DNA of 64,000 nucleotides from Roseibium aggregatum (GCF_017309185.1 NZ_JAEKJZ010000005.1:372001-436000), one strand, 5' to 3'; counted from the stretch's first letter, positions 28,663-37,349 are shown. Numbers and translations: made by a program. Notes: generated by a model from the letters alone, not told the origin.

Positions 28663-29790
28663 ATGCAGATCCCGAACCGCCTTCTCATGGGACCCGGGCC
28701 CTCGAACGTCACACCGGACGTTCTCGACGCGCTGTCGCAGCCGACCATCGGCCACCTCGATCCGGTTTTCCAGTCCCTGATGGAGGAGGTGAAGGACCTC
28801 CTGCGCTACGCGTTTCAGACCAGCAACGCCATGACATTTCCGATCTCCGCACCCGCCTCGCTCGCCATGGAAGCGGCCCTTGTGAACCTGATTGAGCCGG
28901 GCGATACGGCGCTTATCGTCCAAAACGGAGTCTTCGGCGGTCGCATGGCCGATATCGCCGCGCGCGCCGGGGCGAACGTGGTGCTTCTCGCCTTCGACTG
29001 GGGCACCCCGATCTGTCTGGAAACCGTCGAACGGGCCATTCGGCAATATCCGCAGGCGAGGCTCCTGTCCTTCGTCCACGCGGAAACCTCCACCGGTGTT
29101 CGCTCCGACGCGGCAAGCCTCTGCAAGCTCGCCCACGATGCCGGCATCCTGAGCGTGGTGGATACCGTCACCGGTCTCGGTGGCGTCCCGGTCGCCGTCG
29201 ATGACTGGCAGGCGGATGTGGTCTATTCCGGCACCCAGAAATGCCTTTCGGTTCCCCCTGGCCTTGCCCCGATCACCTTTTCCGAAAAGGCGGTTCAGGG
29301 CATCCGCTCGCGCAAGACCAAGGTGCAGTCCTGGTTCATGGATTTGAACCTGGTTCTCGGCTACTGGTCCGGCGAAGGCGGACGGTCCTATCACCATACC
29401 GCGCCGGTGAACGCGATCTACGGACTGGCCAGAGGCCTTGCCGACCTGAAGGCGGAAGGCCTGGAGGCAAGCTGGGAGCGTCATCGCCGCATGCACCTTC
29501 GGCTGGCGGAAGGCTTGCGCAATCTCGGACTGGACTTTCTGGTCGAGGAAGAGCACCGTCTGCCGCAGCTCAACACGGTCGTGGTGCCTGCCGACATCAA
29601 CGAGGCCTTCGTCCGCAGCAAGCTGCTCATGGATCAGGGCATCGAGATCGGAGCCGGTCTCGGCACGCTCGCGGGCAAGGTCTGGCGCATCGGCCTGATG
29701 GGGCATACCGCCCGCGCCGAGAATGTCGACCGCCTGATCGGCGCCCTGGAAGAAGCTCTCGCGGAAGCGCGCCGCCGCGCCGTCGCCTGA
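28663..29790 (+). CDS. Class V aminotransferase, alanine/serine-glyoxylate type
   Basis: PLP enzyme of 375 residues in the alanine-glyoxylate/serine-glyoxylate aminotransferase family. It shows NRLLMGPGPSNVTPDVLDAL at the N-terminus, HAETSTGVRSDA, DTVTGLGGVPVAVDDW and the PLP lysine Lys193 in SGTQKCLSVPPG. In this operon it most plausibly aminates glyoxylate made from phosphoglycolate, the product of RuBisCO oxygenation, with cbbZ two genes downstream. The amino donor (alanine or serine) cannot be decided from sequence. Confidence 0.9.
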   Translation: MQIPNRLLMGPGPSNVTPDVLDALSQPTIGHLDPVFQSLMEEVKDLLRYAFQTSNAMTFPISAPASLAMEAALVNLIEPGDTALIVQNGVFGGRMADIAARAGANVVLLAFDWGTPICLETVERAIRQYPQARLLSFVHAETSTGVRSDAASLCKLAHDAGILSVVDTVTGLGGVPVAVDDWQADVVYSGTQKCLSVPPGLAPITFSEKAVQGIRSRKTKVQSWFMDLNLVLGYWSGEGGRSYHHTAPVNAIYGLARGLADLKAEGLEASWERHRRMHLRLAEGLRNLGLDFLVEEEHRLPQLNTVVVPADINEAFVRSKLLMDQGIEIGAGLGTLAGKVWRIGLMGHTARAENVDRLIGALEEALAEARRRAVA

Positions 29791-29813
29791 GCCCTCTTGA
29801 AGGAGACACCGAG

Positions 29814-30368
29814 ATGGCCGCCACGCCCCCTGTCTGCGACTTCGGCTGGAAAGCGCCTGCCTTCACGCTTCCGGCCACGGACGGCGAATCCTACAGCCTT
29901 TCGGACCTCGCCGGTCCGAAAGGCACGCTCATCATGTTCATCTGCAATCATTGTCCCTATGTGATCGCGGTGCGCGAACGGCTTCTGCGCGACGCGCGCG
30001 ATCTGTTGGACATCGGCATCGGCGTTGCCGCGATCAGCGCGAACGATGCCGGGGCCTATCCGCAGGACGGCTTCGAGAAGATGACCGAACTGGCCGAGCG
30101 GGAGAGATTTCCGTTTCCCTATCTTTATGACGAGGACCAGTCGGCCGCCCGTGCCTATGGCGCCGTCTGCACGCCGGATTTCTTCGGCTTCAACGCGGAT
30201 CTGGAACTGCAGTACCGCGGCCGTCTGGATGCCTCGCGCAAGGAAACCGGACCCGGCGACCTGCGCCGGGATCTTTACGAGGCAATGCGCCAGGTGGCGG
30301 AAACAGGCCGAGGGCCCGAGGACCAGATCCCGTCCATGGGCTGTTCGATCAAGTGGAAGGCGGCATGA
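29814..30368 (+). CDS. Thioredoxin-like (AhpC/TSA-redoxin fold) protein
   Basis: Small cytoplasmic protein of 184 residues with a thioredoxin/peroxiredoxin fold: APAFTLPATDGESYSLSDL, then the putative redox-active CNHCPYV (Cys-X-X-Cys), then AARAYGAVCTPDFFGF with the cis-proline loop. No signal peptide is visible. It sits between the glyoxylate aminotransferase and cbbZ and overlaps cbbZ by four bases (ATGA), so it is part of the cbb operon. A role in redox control of Calvin enzymes or peroxide removal would be inference. The start at 29814 follows GAAGGAGA. Confidence 0.82.
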   Translation: MAATPPVCDFGWKAPAFTLPATDGESYSLSDLAGPKGTLIMFICNHCPYVIAVRERLLRDARDLLDIGIGVAAISANDAGAYPQDGFEKMTELAERERFPFPYLYDEDQSAARAYGAVCTPDFFGFNADLELQYRGRLDASRKETGPGDLRRDLYEAMRQVAETGRGPEDQIPSMGCSIKWKAA

Positions 30369-31027
30369 AACCCATACTTATCTTCGACCTCGACGGCACG
30401 CTGATCGACAGCGCGCCGGACCTCCATGCGGCGGCCTCGAGGCTGCTTGAGCGCGAAGGCCATCCGCCGCTTTCGCTCACCACGATCCGCTCCTTCATCG
30501 GCAACGGTATCCCGGTTCTGGTGGAGCGGATCGTCGCCACGGCGGGGCTCGATCCGCTGGACCACCCGCGTCTGGTTGCAGCCTTTCTCGAGGATTATCT
30601 GGCGCATTCGACGGATCTGACGGGCCCCTATCCGGGTGTTGTGGAGGTTCTGGCCGAGCTGAAGCAGTCCGGCTTCGTGCTCGGCGTGTGCACCAACAAG
30701 CCCCACCGGCCGGCGGAGAAGATCCTCGAGGATCTCGGTCTGGCAGCTTTCTTCGATGGCCTGATCGGTGGCGACACGCTCAAGACGCGCAAACCCGAGC
30801 CGGACGGTCTGCTGCTCCTGAAAGACAGTCTCGGCGGCGGACCGATTGTCTATGTCGGCGACAGCGAGGTCGATGCCGAAACCTCCCGCCGCGCCGGCAT
30901 TCCCTTCGCTCTGTTCGAGGCGGGGTACCGGAAGACGGCCGTCTCCGAAATCCCGCACGATGCCAGCTTCTCGACCTTCCGCGAACTGCCGGCCGTTGCC
31001 CGCGTCCTGCTGCCGGTTCCCGCGTGA
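30365..31027 (+). CDS. cbbZ: 2-Phosphoglycolate phosphatase
   Basis: HAD-superfamily phosphatase of 220 residues that removes 2-phosphoglycolate formed by RuBisCO oxygenation. Motif I is FDLDGTLIDSAPDL, motif II lies in VCTNKPHRP, the lysine motif is KTRKPEPD and the acidic motif is VYVGDSEVDAETSRRAG. This is the Gph/CbbZ pattern. The ATG at 30365 overlaps the TGA of the thioredoxin-like gene; a GTG four codons earlier is possible but less likely. It is followed by another HAD gene with a GTGA overlap. Confidence 0.93.
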   Translation: MKPILIFDLDGTLIDSAPDLHAAASRLLEREGHPPLSLTTIRSFIGNGIPVLVERIVATAGLDPLDHPRLVAAFLEDYLAHSTDLTGPYPGVVEVLAELKQSGFVLGVCTNKPHRPAEKILEDLGLAAFFDGLIGGDTLKTRKPEPDGLLLLKDSLGGGPIVYVGDSEVDAETSRRAGIPFALFEAGYRKTAVSEIPHDASFSTFRELPAVARVLLPVPA

Positions 31028-31740
31028 GGTCCGGGGTGGAAGGACTGAAGGCCTTGATTTTCGATGTCGACGGAACGCTTGCGGAAACCGAAGAACTTCA
31101 TCGCCAGGCCTTCAACCGGACCTTTCAGGACTTTGGGCTTGACTGGCACTGGAGTGTCGACACGTACCGGGATCTGCTCAAGACCGCTGGCGGCAAGGAA
31201 CGCCTCCGGGTCTGGCGGGACAGGGTGGGAGCACGGGTGTCCGATGCCACCATCACGGAGCTGCACAAGGAAAAGACCGGGCATTATGGCCGGTTGATGA
31301 GCGAAGCGGGCGTCCGGCTGCGGCCGGGCATCGCGGACCTGATGGACTTTGCGAGGAAAAACGGCCTGAAGCGCGCGATCGCGACAACGACCAACCGGCC
31401 GAATGTCGACGCGTTGTGCCTTGCCGCCTTCGGCAGACCGGCGCAGGACCTGTTCGATACCATCGCCGCGGGCGACGAGGTGCCGGCAAAGAAACCGGCG
31501 CCGGACGTTTACTTGCTCGCCCTCGAACGGCTCGAAGTTGCCGCGGGCGAGGCCATTGCCTTCGAGGACAGCCGGATCGGCGTTCTGTCCGCCAAGGCTG
31601 CCGGCCTGCGCGTCATCGCCGCACCGTCCCTTTACACCACCTCGGACCGTCTGGACGAAGCGGATCTGACCGCTCCGGCCCTGTCACTGGAATTGGTCCG
31701 GGAGGCTTCCGCTTTTTTCAGCGGGGCTTTTTCCGGGTGA
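31024..31740 (+). CDS. cbbY: CbbY-type HAD phosphatase (xylulose-1,5-bisphosphate phosphatase)
   Basis: HAD phosphatase of 238 residues. FDVDGTLAETEELHRQAF is the characteristic CbbY motif; TGGKERLRVW, RPGIADLMDFA, ATTTNRPNVDALC, KKPAPDVYLLAL and FEDSRIGVLSAKAAG follow. CbbY removes xylulose 1,5-bisphosphate, an inhibitory misfire product of RuBisCO, and so complements CbbX. The start is GTG at 31024, overlapping the cbbZ stop as GTGA. It is the last gene of the cbb operon; its 3' end overlaps the convergent exbD by 23 bases. Confidence 0.92.
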   Translation: MRSGVEGLKALIFDVDGTLAETEELHRQAFNRTFQDFGLDWHWSVDTYRDLLKTAGGKERLRVWRDRVGARVSDATITELHKEKTGHYGRLMSEAGVRLRPGIADLMDFARKNGLKRAIATTTNRPNVDALCLAAFGRPAQDLFDTIAAGDEVPAKKPAPDVYLLALERLEVAAGEAIAFEDSRIGVLSAKAAGLRVIAAPSLYTTSDRLDEADLTAPALSLELVREASAFFSGAFSG

Positions 31741-32113
31741 TAAGAAGGATATTGGTTTCACCTGCATCTGACAGGGTCCTGAGCACGTCCTCAAGCTTGT
31801 CCGCCTGAAGTTGTCCATCGGCGGCGACCTTTAACGCGTCGCCGGAAAGGTCTCCGTTCTTGTGGGCGTTCAGCCAGTCCTCCACGCTCACTTCGGTTTT
31901 GCGGATGTAGGTTTTGCCGTCTGAGCCGATGATCAGCGCGCCGGTTGAGCGAAGGTTTTCATCGTCGGTGATATCCTGCGGGGGCTCGATGGCACTCGCA
32001 TCGTCGCGCGCCAAAGTGCCCGCCACCATGTAAAACACAAGCAGCAGGAAAATGATGTCAATCATCGACGACAGCGGAATGGGTCGGCGTTTTGTATTGG
32101 ATCTCAATCGCAC
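31718..32113 (-). CDS. Orphan ExbD/TolR-family protein
   Basis: Inner-membrane protein of 131 residues with one N-terminal helix (about 18-38). The ExbD/TolR signature is PIPLSSMIDIIFLLLVFYMV, with the conserved membrane aspartate, then a periplasmic domain ending in LRTLSDAGETNILLITRKK. Such proteins couple proton flow to TonB or Tol work together with an ExbB/TolQ partner, which is missing here. The start chosen is GTG at 32113, 7 bases after GGAGAG; an ATG 26 codons upstream is in frame but adds unlike sequence. It converges with cbbY. Confidence 0.8.
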   Translation of the reverse strand: MRLRSNTKRRPIPLSSMIDIIFLLLVFYMVAGTLARDDASAIEPPQDITDDENLRSTGALIIGSDGKTYIRKTEVSVEDWLNAHKNGDLSGDALKVAADGQLQADKLEDVLRTLSDAGETNILLITRKKPR

Positions 32114-32291
32114 GCTACATCTCTCCACGACCAATGACGGGATGGATGCCGCATTTGCCGGAAACCAGATTGGATCCCGGAAACCGGACAACCGGCTGTG
32201 CCTGGCCGTGACGCTGGAGCGCTGCTGAGTAAGCCTTCAAGCAATTCGATGCTTCAGGAACTCAGACTACCAGCCGCAGGGTGTGATTCAA

Positions 32292-32327
32292 GCCTGCGTT
32301 GAAGGCGTCACGCCTTCGCGCGCAGGC
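32292..32327. repeat. Two-tier hairpin
   Basis: GCCTGCG (32292-32298) pairs with CGCAGGC (32321-32327), and inside it GAAGGCG (32301-32307) pairs with CGCCTTC (32311-32317) around a TCA loop. It may be part of the exbD leader or simply a structured intergenic element. Confidence 0.5.
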
Positions 32328-32446
32328 GTTTGACCGGGAGATCGTCTCGCAGGATGTCGTCCTTCATCGCCGAGAGTTCGCCGGTTGTCCATTTCGCACA
32401 TGACTGACTGGTACCGGTTACGGCCTGCGGCCGTCAAAACGAAATT

Positions 32447-32481
32447 ACCCCGCAAGCTGAGTCCCGGGCAGCTTGCGGGGT
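32447..32481 (-). terminator. 13-bp perfect stem-loop, probable terminator of the leftward chemoreceptor unit
   Basis: ACCCCGCAAGCTG and CAGCTTGCGGGGT flank a 9-base loop. Read leftward, the stem is followed by AATTTCGTTTT, a modest T-rich tract, which suits termination of the transcript carrying the chemoreceptor and the 96-residue gene. Confidence 0.6.
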
Positions 32482-32851
32482 CTGAAAATTTCTGTTGGCA
32501 ACGGGAGGAGGAAACACCGTTCCGTTGGGATAGTAAACCGGATCTTAATTTTAACGTTAAGACTGTGCGGTTCGTTGCGAACGATCACCGGTAGCAGACT
32601 TCAATTATGGGTTTCGGCAGGAGCCGAACACGGGTTTGAAGAGTGTTTCATTGCGGTCATGGCCGCCCGGCGGGCAGGGATTTCCGGCGGGGCTTGATAG
32701 GGCTTTGCCTGATGTAAACAGCGGTCCCTTTCCGTCTGGCGGCTTGCTCTGGTTCTTGCGTCAAACAAGCCTGAGCGAAACGACGGCCTGACGTCCTGGC
32801 CGTCAGGGGAAACGCCCCGATTGTCTGGCAGCGTTCGGTCGGGAATATCCC

Positions 32852-33142
32852 TCACCCAGCTGCGTCCAGAATACCTTTTTTTATGAGTTCCAATGCTTTC
32901 CCGATTTGATGTCGGGTATAGTAGCCCTCGATCGAGGTTGGGCTTGTCTGTTCCATATAGCGGGTAAGAATCTCCAGTCCGTCGGCAATCTCGGCTGATT
33001 CAGGCAGGATCGTTTCAGCCTTCATTGCACGAAATTGCGCAATCAGTGCATGTAGGTTGGCCTTGAGACGCTCGTCTTCGCGATTGAGCGCGGTCTTTTC
33101 GCTTGGAAAAGGAATGACTTCGCTTGGCGCCCGGTCTGTCAT
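32852..33142 (-). CDS. Hypothetical small cytoplasmic protein next to a chemoreceptor
   Basis: A 96-residue protein I do not recognise. It is charged, has no signal peptide or membrane helix and appears mostly helical (KANLHALIAQFRAMKAE, GYYTRHQIGKALELIKKG). It starts with ATG at 33142 after AAAGGACCGG and lies 82 bases downstream of the chemoreceptor gene in the same direction, before a terminator-like hairpin. Co-transcription suggests an accessory role with the receptor, but this is inference. Confidence 0.6.
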   Translation of the reverse strand: MTDRAPSEVIPFPSEKTALNREDERLKANLHALIAQFRAMKAETILPESAEIADGLEILTRYMEQTSPTSIEGYYTRHQIGKALELIKKGILDAAG

Positions 33143-33224
33143 GGCTTCCGGTCCTTTCAGTTTGGTCAACTTCGTGCGGAGTGTTCTTTTTGAGAACGCT
33201 CCGCACCGCCGGTCGGCCTTTAAA

Positions 33225-34934
33225 TCAGGCAGCTTCGCTGTTGCGTTCAAGTTCGGCCAGAAAGGTTCTGACGGTGGACTCCACATAGGAGGTCCGGTCC
33301 GCAACAGACTTCGCAGAGGACAATACCTGCGTGATCGCCGCGCTATTTTCGGACGCAGCCTCTTTCAGGCTGTTGAGCGCACGGGATACTTCGTTCACGC
33401 CGGAGGCTGCTTCCTGGACGTTACGGGCAATGTCCGATGTCGTAGCGGCCTGCTCGTCGGAAGCTGCCGCGACGTCCTGCGAGATCTGTGTCAGCGAGCC
33501 GATGACCTCGGCGATTTTTTCCACGACCGGAACGGTGGTCTGCACGTCCTCCTGCATCTGACCGATCTGAGCCGTGATTTCCTCGGCGGCCTTCGAGGTC
33601 TGGCTCGCCAGGTCCTTCACCTCGGCGGCGACGACGGCGAACCCCTTGCCGGCTTCGCCTGCGCGTGCGGCCTCGATCGTGGCATTCAGGGCGAGAAGGT
33701 TCGTCTGCTCGGCGATGTTCTTGATCAAGTCGATGACTTCACCGATATGGCTTGCGCCTGTCGAAAGGGAGCGAACCCTTTCGGTCGCATTCGTGGCCTC
33801 GCTGCTTGCGGAGGTTGCCAGTGCGGCGGTTTTCGCAACCTGGGAGGCGACTTCCGTGATTGAGGAACTCATCTCTTCCGTCGCGCCGGCGACCATCTCC
33901 ACGTTGGAGGAGGCCTGCGTGGAAGCGGACGCAACGGAATTGCTTTCGTTGGCTGTTTCTTCAGCGGCAGACGCCATTGATTGCGACGATGTTTCCAGTT
34001 CGTGCGCCGAGGAGGACAGTACCGACACGGCCTGGTCGATGTCCGCCTGGAACTTCGCGGCGAGTTTCGTGACCATTTCGGCCCGCGCTGCGCGTTCCTC
34101 GGCCAGCTGTTCCCTTTCGGCCAGTTCTTTGGCCCGGGTTGCGGCATTTTCCTTGAGCGTCGCCATCGCTCGCGCGATTTCGCCTATATCGTCTCTATCT
34201 TCGACAAAGGGGATCTCCAGTTCGAAGTTTTCATTCGAAAACTCTGTGAGACCTTCGACGATCTTCGTCAGTCTCGACGAAATGGACCTGCGGGATACCC
34301 AGATGGCCAATGCCAGACCGCCAAGCGTACCGATCAGGGCGATCGCGACCAGAAGTATCTCGGCATTAACCGCGATATTGTCGGCTGCCTCAGCGTAGTC
34401 TTTGCCGTGCTGTTCGGAAGCGGCCACGTACTCGTTCAGAGCAAGGGTCAGCTCATCGATTTGCTTTCGGCTTTCGTTGATACCCGCCTTCTGCCGCAGG
34501 TCCTCCTCGGTCAACTCCGCGACATTTGCCGTTTTCAGAAGCTCAAGCTCCTCCCGGATATGCCGCGCGAGTTTCGAAAAGCTGTCTTTGATCGCATTCA
34601 AAGAGTCGAGGTCGTTCTTGTTGGTCGTTGACTCCAGCGCGTGCATGAGACGCTTCTCGAAGGCCGATTTGGCGTTCGTTATCTCGGCGGTCACCGTGCT
34701 CCTTTTGTCCGGATCTGACAGCAACAGATACTCTGCGCGGTTGATCTGAAGGAGGTCCTGAATCATTTCCTCACCGAGGCGGATGTCCTCCGCAGAGGCA
34801 TTGATCTCCTGGGCTGCCTCCCGCAAGCTTGCCAGCGAAAAGAAACCGACGAGGGTTACGATTGCGGTGACCGTTGATATTCCCGCAGCCAGTGCCGCGA
34901 CCTTTGATGAAACCGAAACATTCGCTAAGCGCAT
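33225..34934 (-). CDS. Methyl-accepting chemotaxis protein
   Basis: Inner-membrane chemoreceptor of 569 residues. It has a membrane helix at about 11-34, a helical periplasmic sensor of about 155 residues ([20 protein letters not shown] near the start), a second helix (about 192-216), HAMP (about 217-270, [19 protein letters not shown]) and the signalling domain with the hairpin tip [20 protein letters not shown]. The start is the ATG at 34934 directly after AGAGGAAAA; a longer in-frame start adds 70 residues of unlikely sequence before the first helix. The ligand is unknown. There are no Che pathway genes in the window. Confidence 0.92.
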   Translation of the reverse strand: MRLANVSVSSKVAALAAGISTVTAIVTLVGFFSLASLREAAQEINASAEDIRLGEEMIQDLLQINRAEYLLLSDPDKRSTVTAEITNAKSAFEKRLMHALESTTNKNDLDSLNAIKDSFSKLARHIREELELLKTANVAELTEEDLRQKAGINESRKQIDELTLALNEYVAASEQHGKDYAEAADNIAVNAEILLVAIALIGTLGGLALAIWVSRRSISSRLTKIVEGLTEFSNENFELEIPFVEDRDDIGEIARAMATLKENAATRAKELAEREQLAEERAARAEMVTKLAAKFQADIDQAVSVLSSSAHELETSSQSMASAAEETANESNSVASASTQASSNVEMVAGATEEMSSSITEVASQVAKTAALATSASSEATNATERVRSLSTGASHIGEVIDLIKNIAEQTNLLALNATIEAARAGEAGKGFAVVAAEVKDLASQTSKAAEEITAQIGQMQEDVQTTVPVVEKIAEVIGSLTQISQDVAAASDEQAATTSDIARNVQEAASGVNEVSRALNSLKEAASENSAAITQVLSSAKSVADRTSYVESTVRTFLAELERNSEAA

Positions 34935-35266
34935 TTTTCCTCTCCGTACCAAGATGTCCGCGCCGGGCCGCCCGAAGGAACGCTCGAGGCGGTAAAGCAC
35001 TTCGTCTGTAGCTTCTGAGCTATCGCTCAACGGATAGAGAGGCGGCGGGACCGTCGCAGTCCCCAAATGGGAAAGACTGGGCGGTGAGTGGTCGGGACGG
35101 TTAACAAAGTCTCGCAGGCGATGCAAAAACGTCACCGCGGGCAAGGGGGCCGAGACTTCGGGAAACGTTCTTCCGGACAGCGGCGCATCGAGAAAAGCGT
35201 CATCCGTTTCTGAGTGCCATGCACCGGAACACAGGATACAGTCGCTCTTTCAGACAAAGGAAAACA
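34935..35266. other. Intergenic region upstream of the second chemoreceptor gene
   Basis: About 330 bases between the chemoreceptor start and the end of the leftward LuxR-hydrolase gene. It must hold the chemoreceptor promoter; I see no gene and no strong repeat. Confidence 0.4.
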
Positions 35267-37045
35267 TCAAGGCTTTTGTGAACGCGCAAGTGACGGACTG
35301 ACCTCGTCGAAGAACTCGGCGATGCGCTTCAGAAGCCTGTCGGGGTGTGTGAAGAAAAGAAGCTGCCCGGCGTCTTCATAGGTTTCCAGGCGAATTTTCG
35401 GGAAATCGGCAACAAGTTCCTCAATCTGGTCCAATGTTGACACCGGATCCTGGGTGCCGTGGATCATCAGGATCGGCTTGTTCAGGCCGGTGTAGAAACC
35501 GGACCAGTCCGAGGCCGTGTGACGGACATCCATCATATAGGCTTTGGTGCCATGTCGCAGCGTGTTCTTCCAGCCGGATGAAAGCAGTTTCTGGACCTCG
35601 CTCCGCGCGGCGGCCCTATTGTCGGACGCCGGTTTCGAGTACCACTTGTCGAAAAAGTCGCGAGCGTTTTCCTTGCGCACGGCCTGGAGAAACGTCCAGA
35701 GCAGGGGAGGCAGCGCTTGCGGAAAATACTTGGCGGAATAGGCGAAGATCCGCGCCTCCGGCTTGATGGCGTCAAGCTGCCGGCGGGTCCTTGTCGGCGG
35801 CGTGCCGGACACCACGATCAGGCCCTTGAGGATACCCTTGTGCGCGTTCACCGCGGCGGAGGCATAGAGCGCTCCGCTGAAGCGGCCAAGCGCGACCGCC
35901 CGTTCGATGCCATAGTGTTTCAGCACCGCTCCCGCGTCCTGAACGATCTTGTCGGGGTAGTCTTCGAATGTCCAGTCGGCAGGCGTTGACCGGCAATAGC
36001 CCGGACGGAACGGCGTAATGAGTTTCAGACCGAAAGCATAGAGTTTCTGCTCGACCTCAAGGGGAAAACGGCCGCCGGTGATGAAACCGTGAAACAGCAG
36101 AACCGGACGTCCGTCGTCCGGTCCGACGATGTCGACCTGGATGTTGCGTCCTGGCTCGACCTCGATGATTTCAGTCCGGCAATTCGACGTGTAGAGCCGG
36201 CCGGGAATGTCCTGGTCCTGAGAGAATTTCGATACGGCGATATACATGCGAACGATATCGATCTGGGATCTGAGACCCGTCTTGTCGAACAGGGTGCGGA
36301 CCTGGGTGCGAACGGTCTGGGGCGACCGGCCCCGGTCGCTGGCGATTTCCGCGATGGGGCGGCCCTGAACGATTTCCCTGAAGACCTCCAACTCGGCCCT
36401 GGTCAGCTGAAAGACCCGGGCAACGGTTTGGCCGACGTCGTCGCGCCAACCGATTTCCAGACCGCGAAACAGGAAGGAGCGGGGTTCGCCGGGACCGCTC
36501 CGTGGCGCCAGGGTAACGGAGAAAATCACAGGAAAACCGCGCAATCCGTACATCGGAAGAATGGCGATCTGCTTTTCTGCGGCAGCACCCTGGGAAAACT
36601 GGGTAAGTCGTGATCGAAGCGCCCGCAGGGAGTCGGCGTCCGCCGGCATTGCTTCGATGGCTTCCCCGACCTTGATGTTGAATCCGGACTGGGCGGCCTG
36701 GTTGGCCTCTGTGATCCTTCCGGACGCGTCGACCCTCAGATGCGGTATGTGTTCTTCCTCTTCCCGCCGGTGGTCGTCCGCGAACATGAAATCAAGGCTG
36801 GAACTGTGAAATATGGAGTTGAAACGCTCGAAATGCGGGCGCAGGCGGCCCATGCGGCTTTGGACCGTTTTGCTGATTTCCTGAAAGTCTTCCGATCCGC
36901 TCTGCGTCAAAAGGGTCTCGTACTTTTCGGCGAACGACACCACGAGATCCTGCCAGGAGTCCGGATCGGACAGAACATTGTATATTCTGTCGATTATTTC
37001 ATCGCTGTCGTGATCGTATTCCAATGTATCGCCGTCGACTTTCAT
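35267..37045 (-). CDS. LuxR-type HTH protein fused to an alpha/beta-hydrolase-fold domain (probably non-catalytic)
   Basis: A 592-residue cytoplasmic protein. Residues about 1-205 form an acidic N-terminal region with a PAS-like stretch (LRVDASGRITEANQAAQSGF). Residues about 212-270 are a LuxR HTH (LTRAELEVFREIVQGRPIAE, then TVRTQVRTLFDKTGL). Residues about 300-585 are an alpha/beta-hydrolase fold: VLLFHGF oxyanion strand, Ser390 in LGRFSGALYAS, and an acid in IHGTQDP. The nucleophile elbow lacks both canonical glycines and the usual catalytic histidine (GAGH-like) is Gln561 in EDAGQLLFFTHP. It therefore looks more like a ligand-binding receptor than an enzyme. It is divergent from the giant surface protein gene and is the natural candidate for its regulator. 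Confidence 0.8.
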   Translation of the reverse strand: MKVDGDTLEYDHDSDEIIDRIYNVLSDPDSWQDLVVSFAEKYETLLTQSGSEDFQEISKTVQSRMGRLRPHFERFNSIFHSSSLDFMFADDHRREEEEHIPHLRVDASGRITEANQAAQSGFNIKVGEAIEAMPADADSLRALRSRLTQFSQGAAAEKQIAILPMYGLRGFPVIFSVTLAPRSGPGEPRSFLFRGLEIGWRDDVGQTVARVFQLTRAELEVFREIVQGRPIAEIASDRGRSPQTVRTQVRTLFDKTGLRSQIDIVRMYIAVSKFSQDQDIPGRLYTSNCRTEIIEVEPGRNIQVDIVGPDDGRPVLLFHGFITGGRFPLEVEQKLYAFGLKLITPFRPGYCRSTPADWTFEDYPDKIVQDAGAVLKHYGIERAVALGRFSGALYASAAVNAHKGILKGLIVVSGTPPTRTRRQLDAIKPEARIFAYSAKYFPQALPPLLWTFLQAVRKENARDFFDKWYSKPASDNRAAARSEVQKLLSSGWKNTLRHGTKAYMMDVRHTASDWSGFYTGLNKPILMIHGTQDPVSTLDQIEELVADFPKIRLETYEDAGQLLFFTHPDRLLKRIAEFFDEVSPSLARSQKP

Positions 37046-37281
37046 TGTTCAGTTCTGTTCTGACATGCTGGGATATTAATTTACGAATATGATAACCAAA
37101 ATAAATCCATGAATTTAAATCAGAAAATATTGGAAACATTCATTCCATTTCGCCAATCATCTAGTGCATTCCTTCGTCGCTCAAACGGGAGCGGTGCAAT
37201 GAAAAAACGTGTCTGTCCTACCATGGGACCAGACCGCGTTTCCGGGCCTCAAAACCCTTAAGCAATTAACTTGCCATCTCT

Positions 37282-37299
37282 ATACCTCAATCGAGGTAT
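37282..37299. promoter_or_regulatory. ATACCTC-AATC-GAGGTAT palindrome, candidate operator
   Basis: Perfect 7-bp arms with a 4-base centre, 102 bases upstream of the surface-protein start and 237 bases from the divergent LuxR-hydrolase start. The size and dyad symmetry resemble a LuxR-type dimer site; the neighbouring regulator is the first candidate binder. Confidence 0.5.
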
Positions 37300-37349
37300 G
37301 CAGACCCGCCAAGCCTTTTCCTAAACAAGTCGTAAATTTTTCGATTGCT

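Larger units (their letters stand above)
32114..32851. other. Gene-free region with two hairpins
   Basis: About 740 bases without a convincing gene between the exbD start and the 96-residue hypothetical gene. It holds a two-tier hairpin at 32292-32327 and a 13-bp hairpin at 32447-32481. No exbB/tolQ remnant was recognised on the strand where it would be expected. Confidence 0.5.

Noticed and set aside
32114-32851. exbB/tolQ remnant upstream of the orphan exbD
   Set aside because: No recognisable residues of the ExbB/TolQ family in any frame on the - strand.
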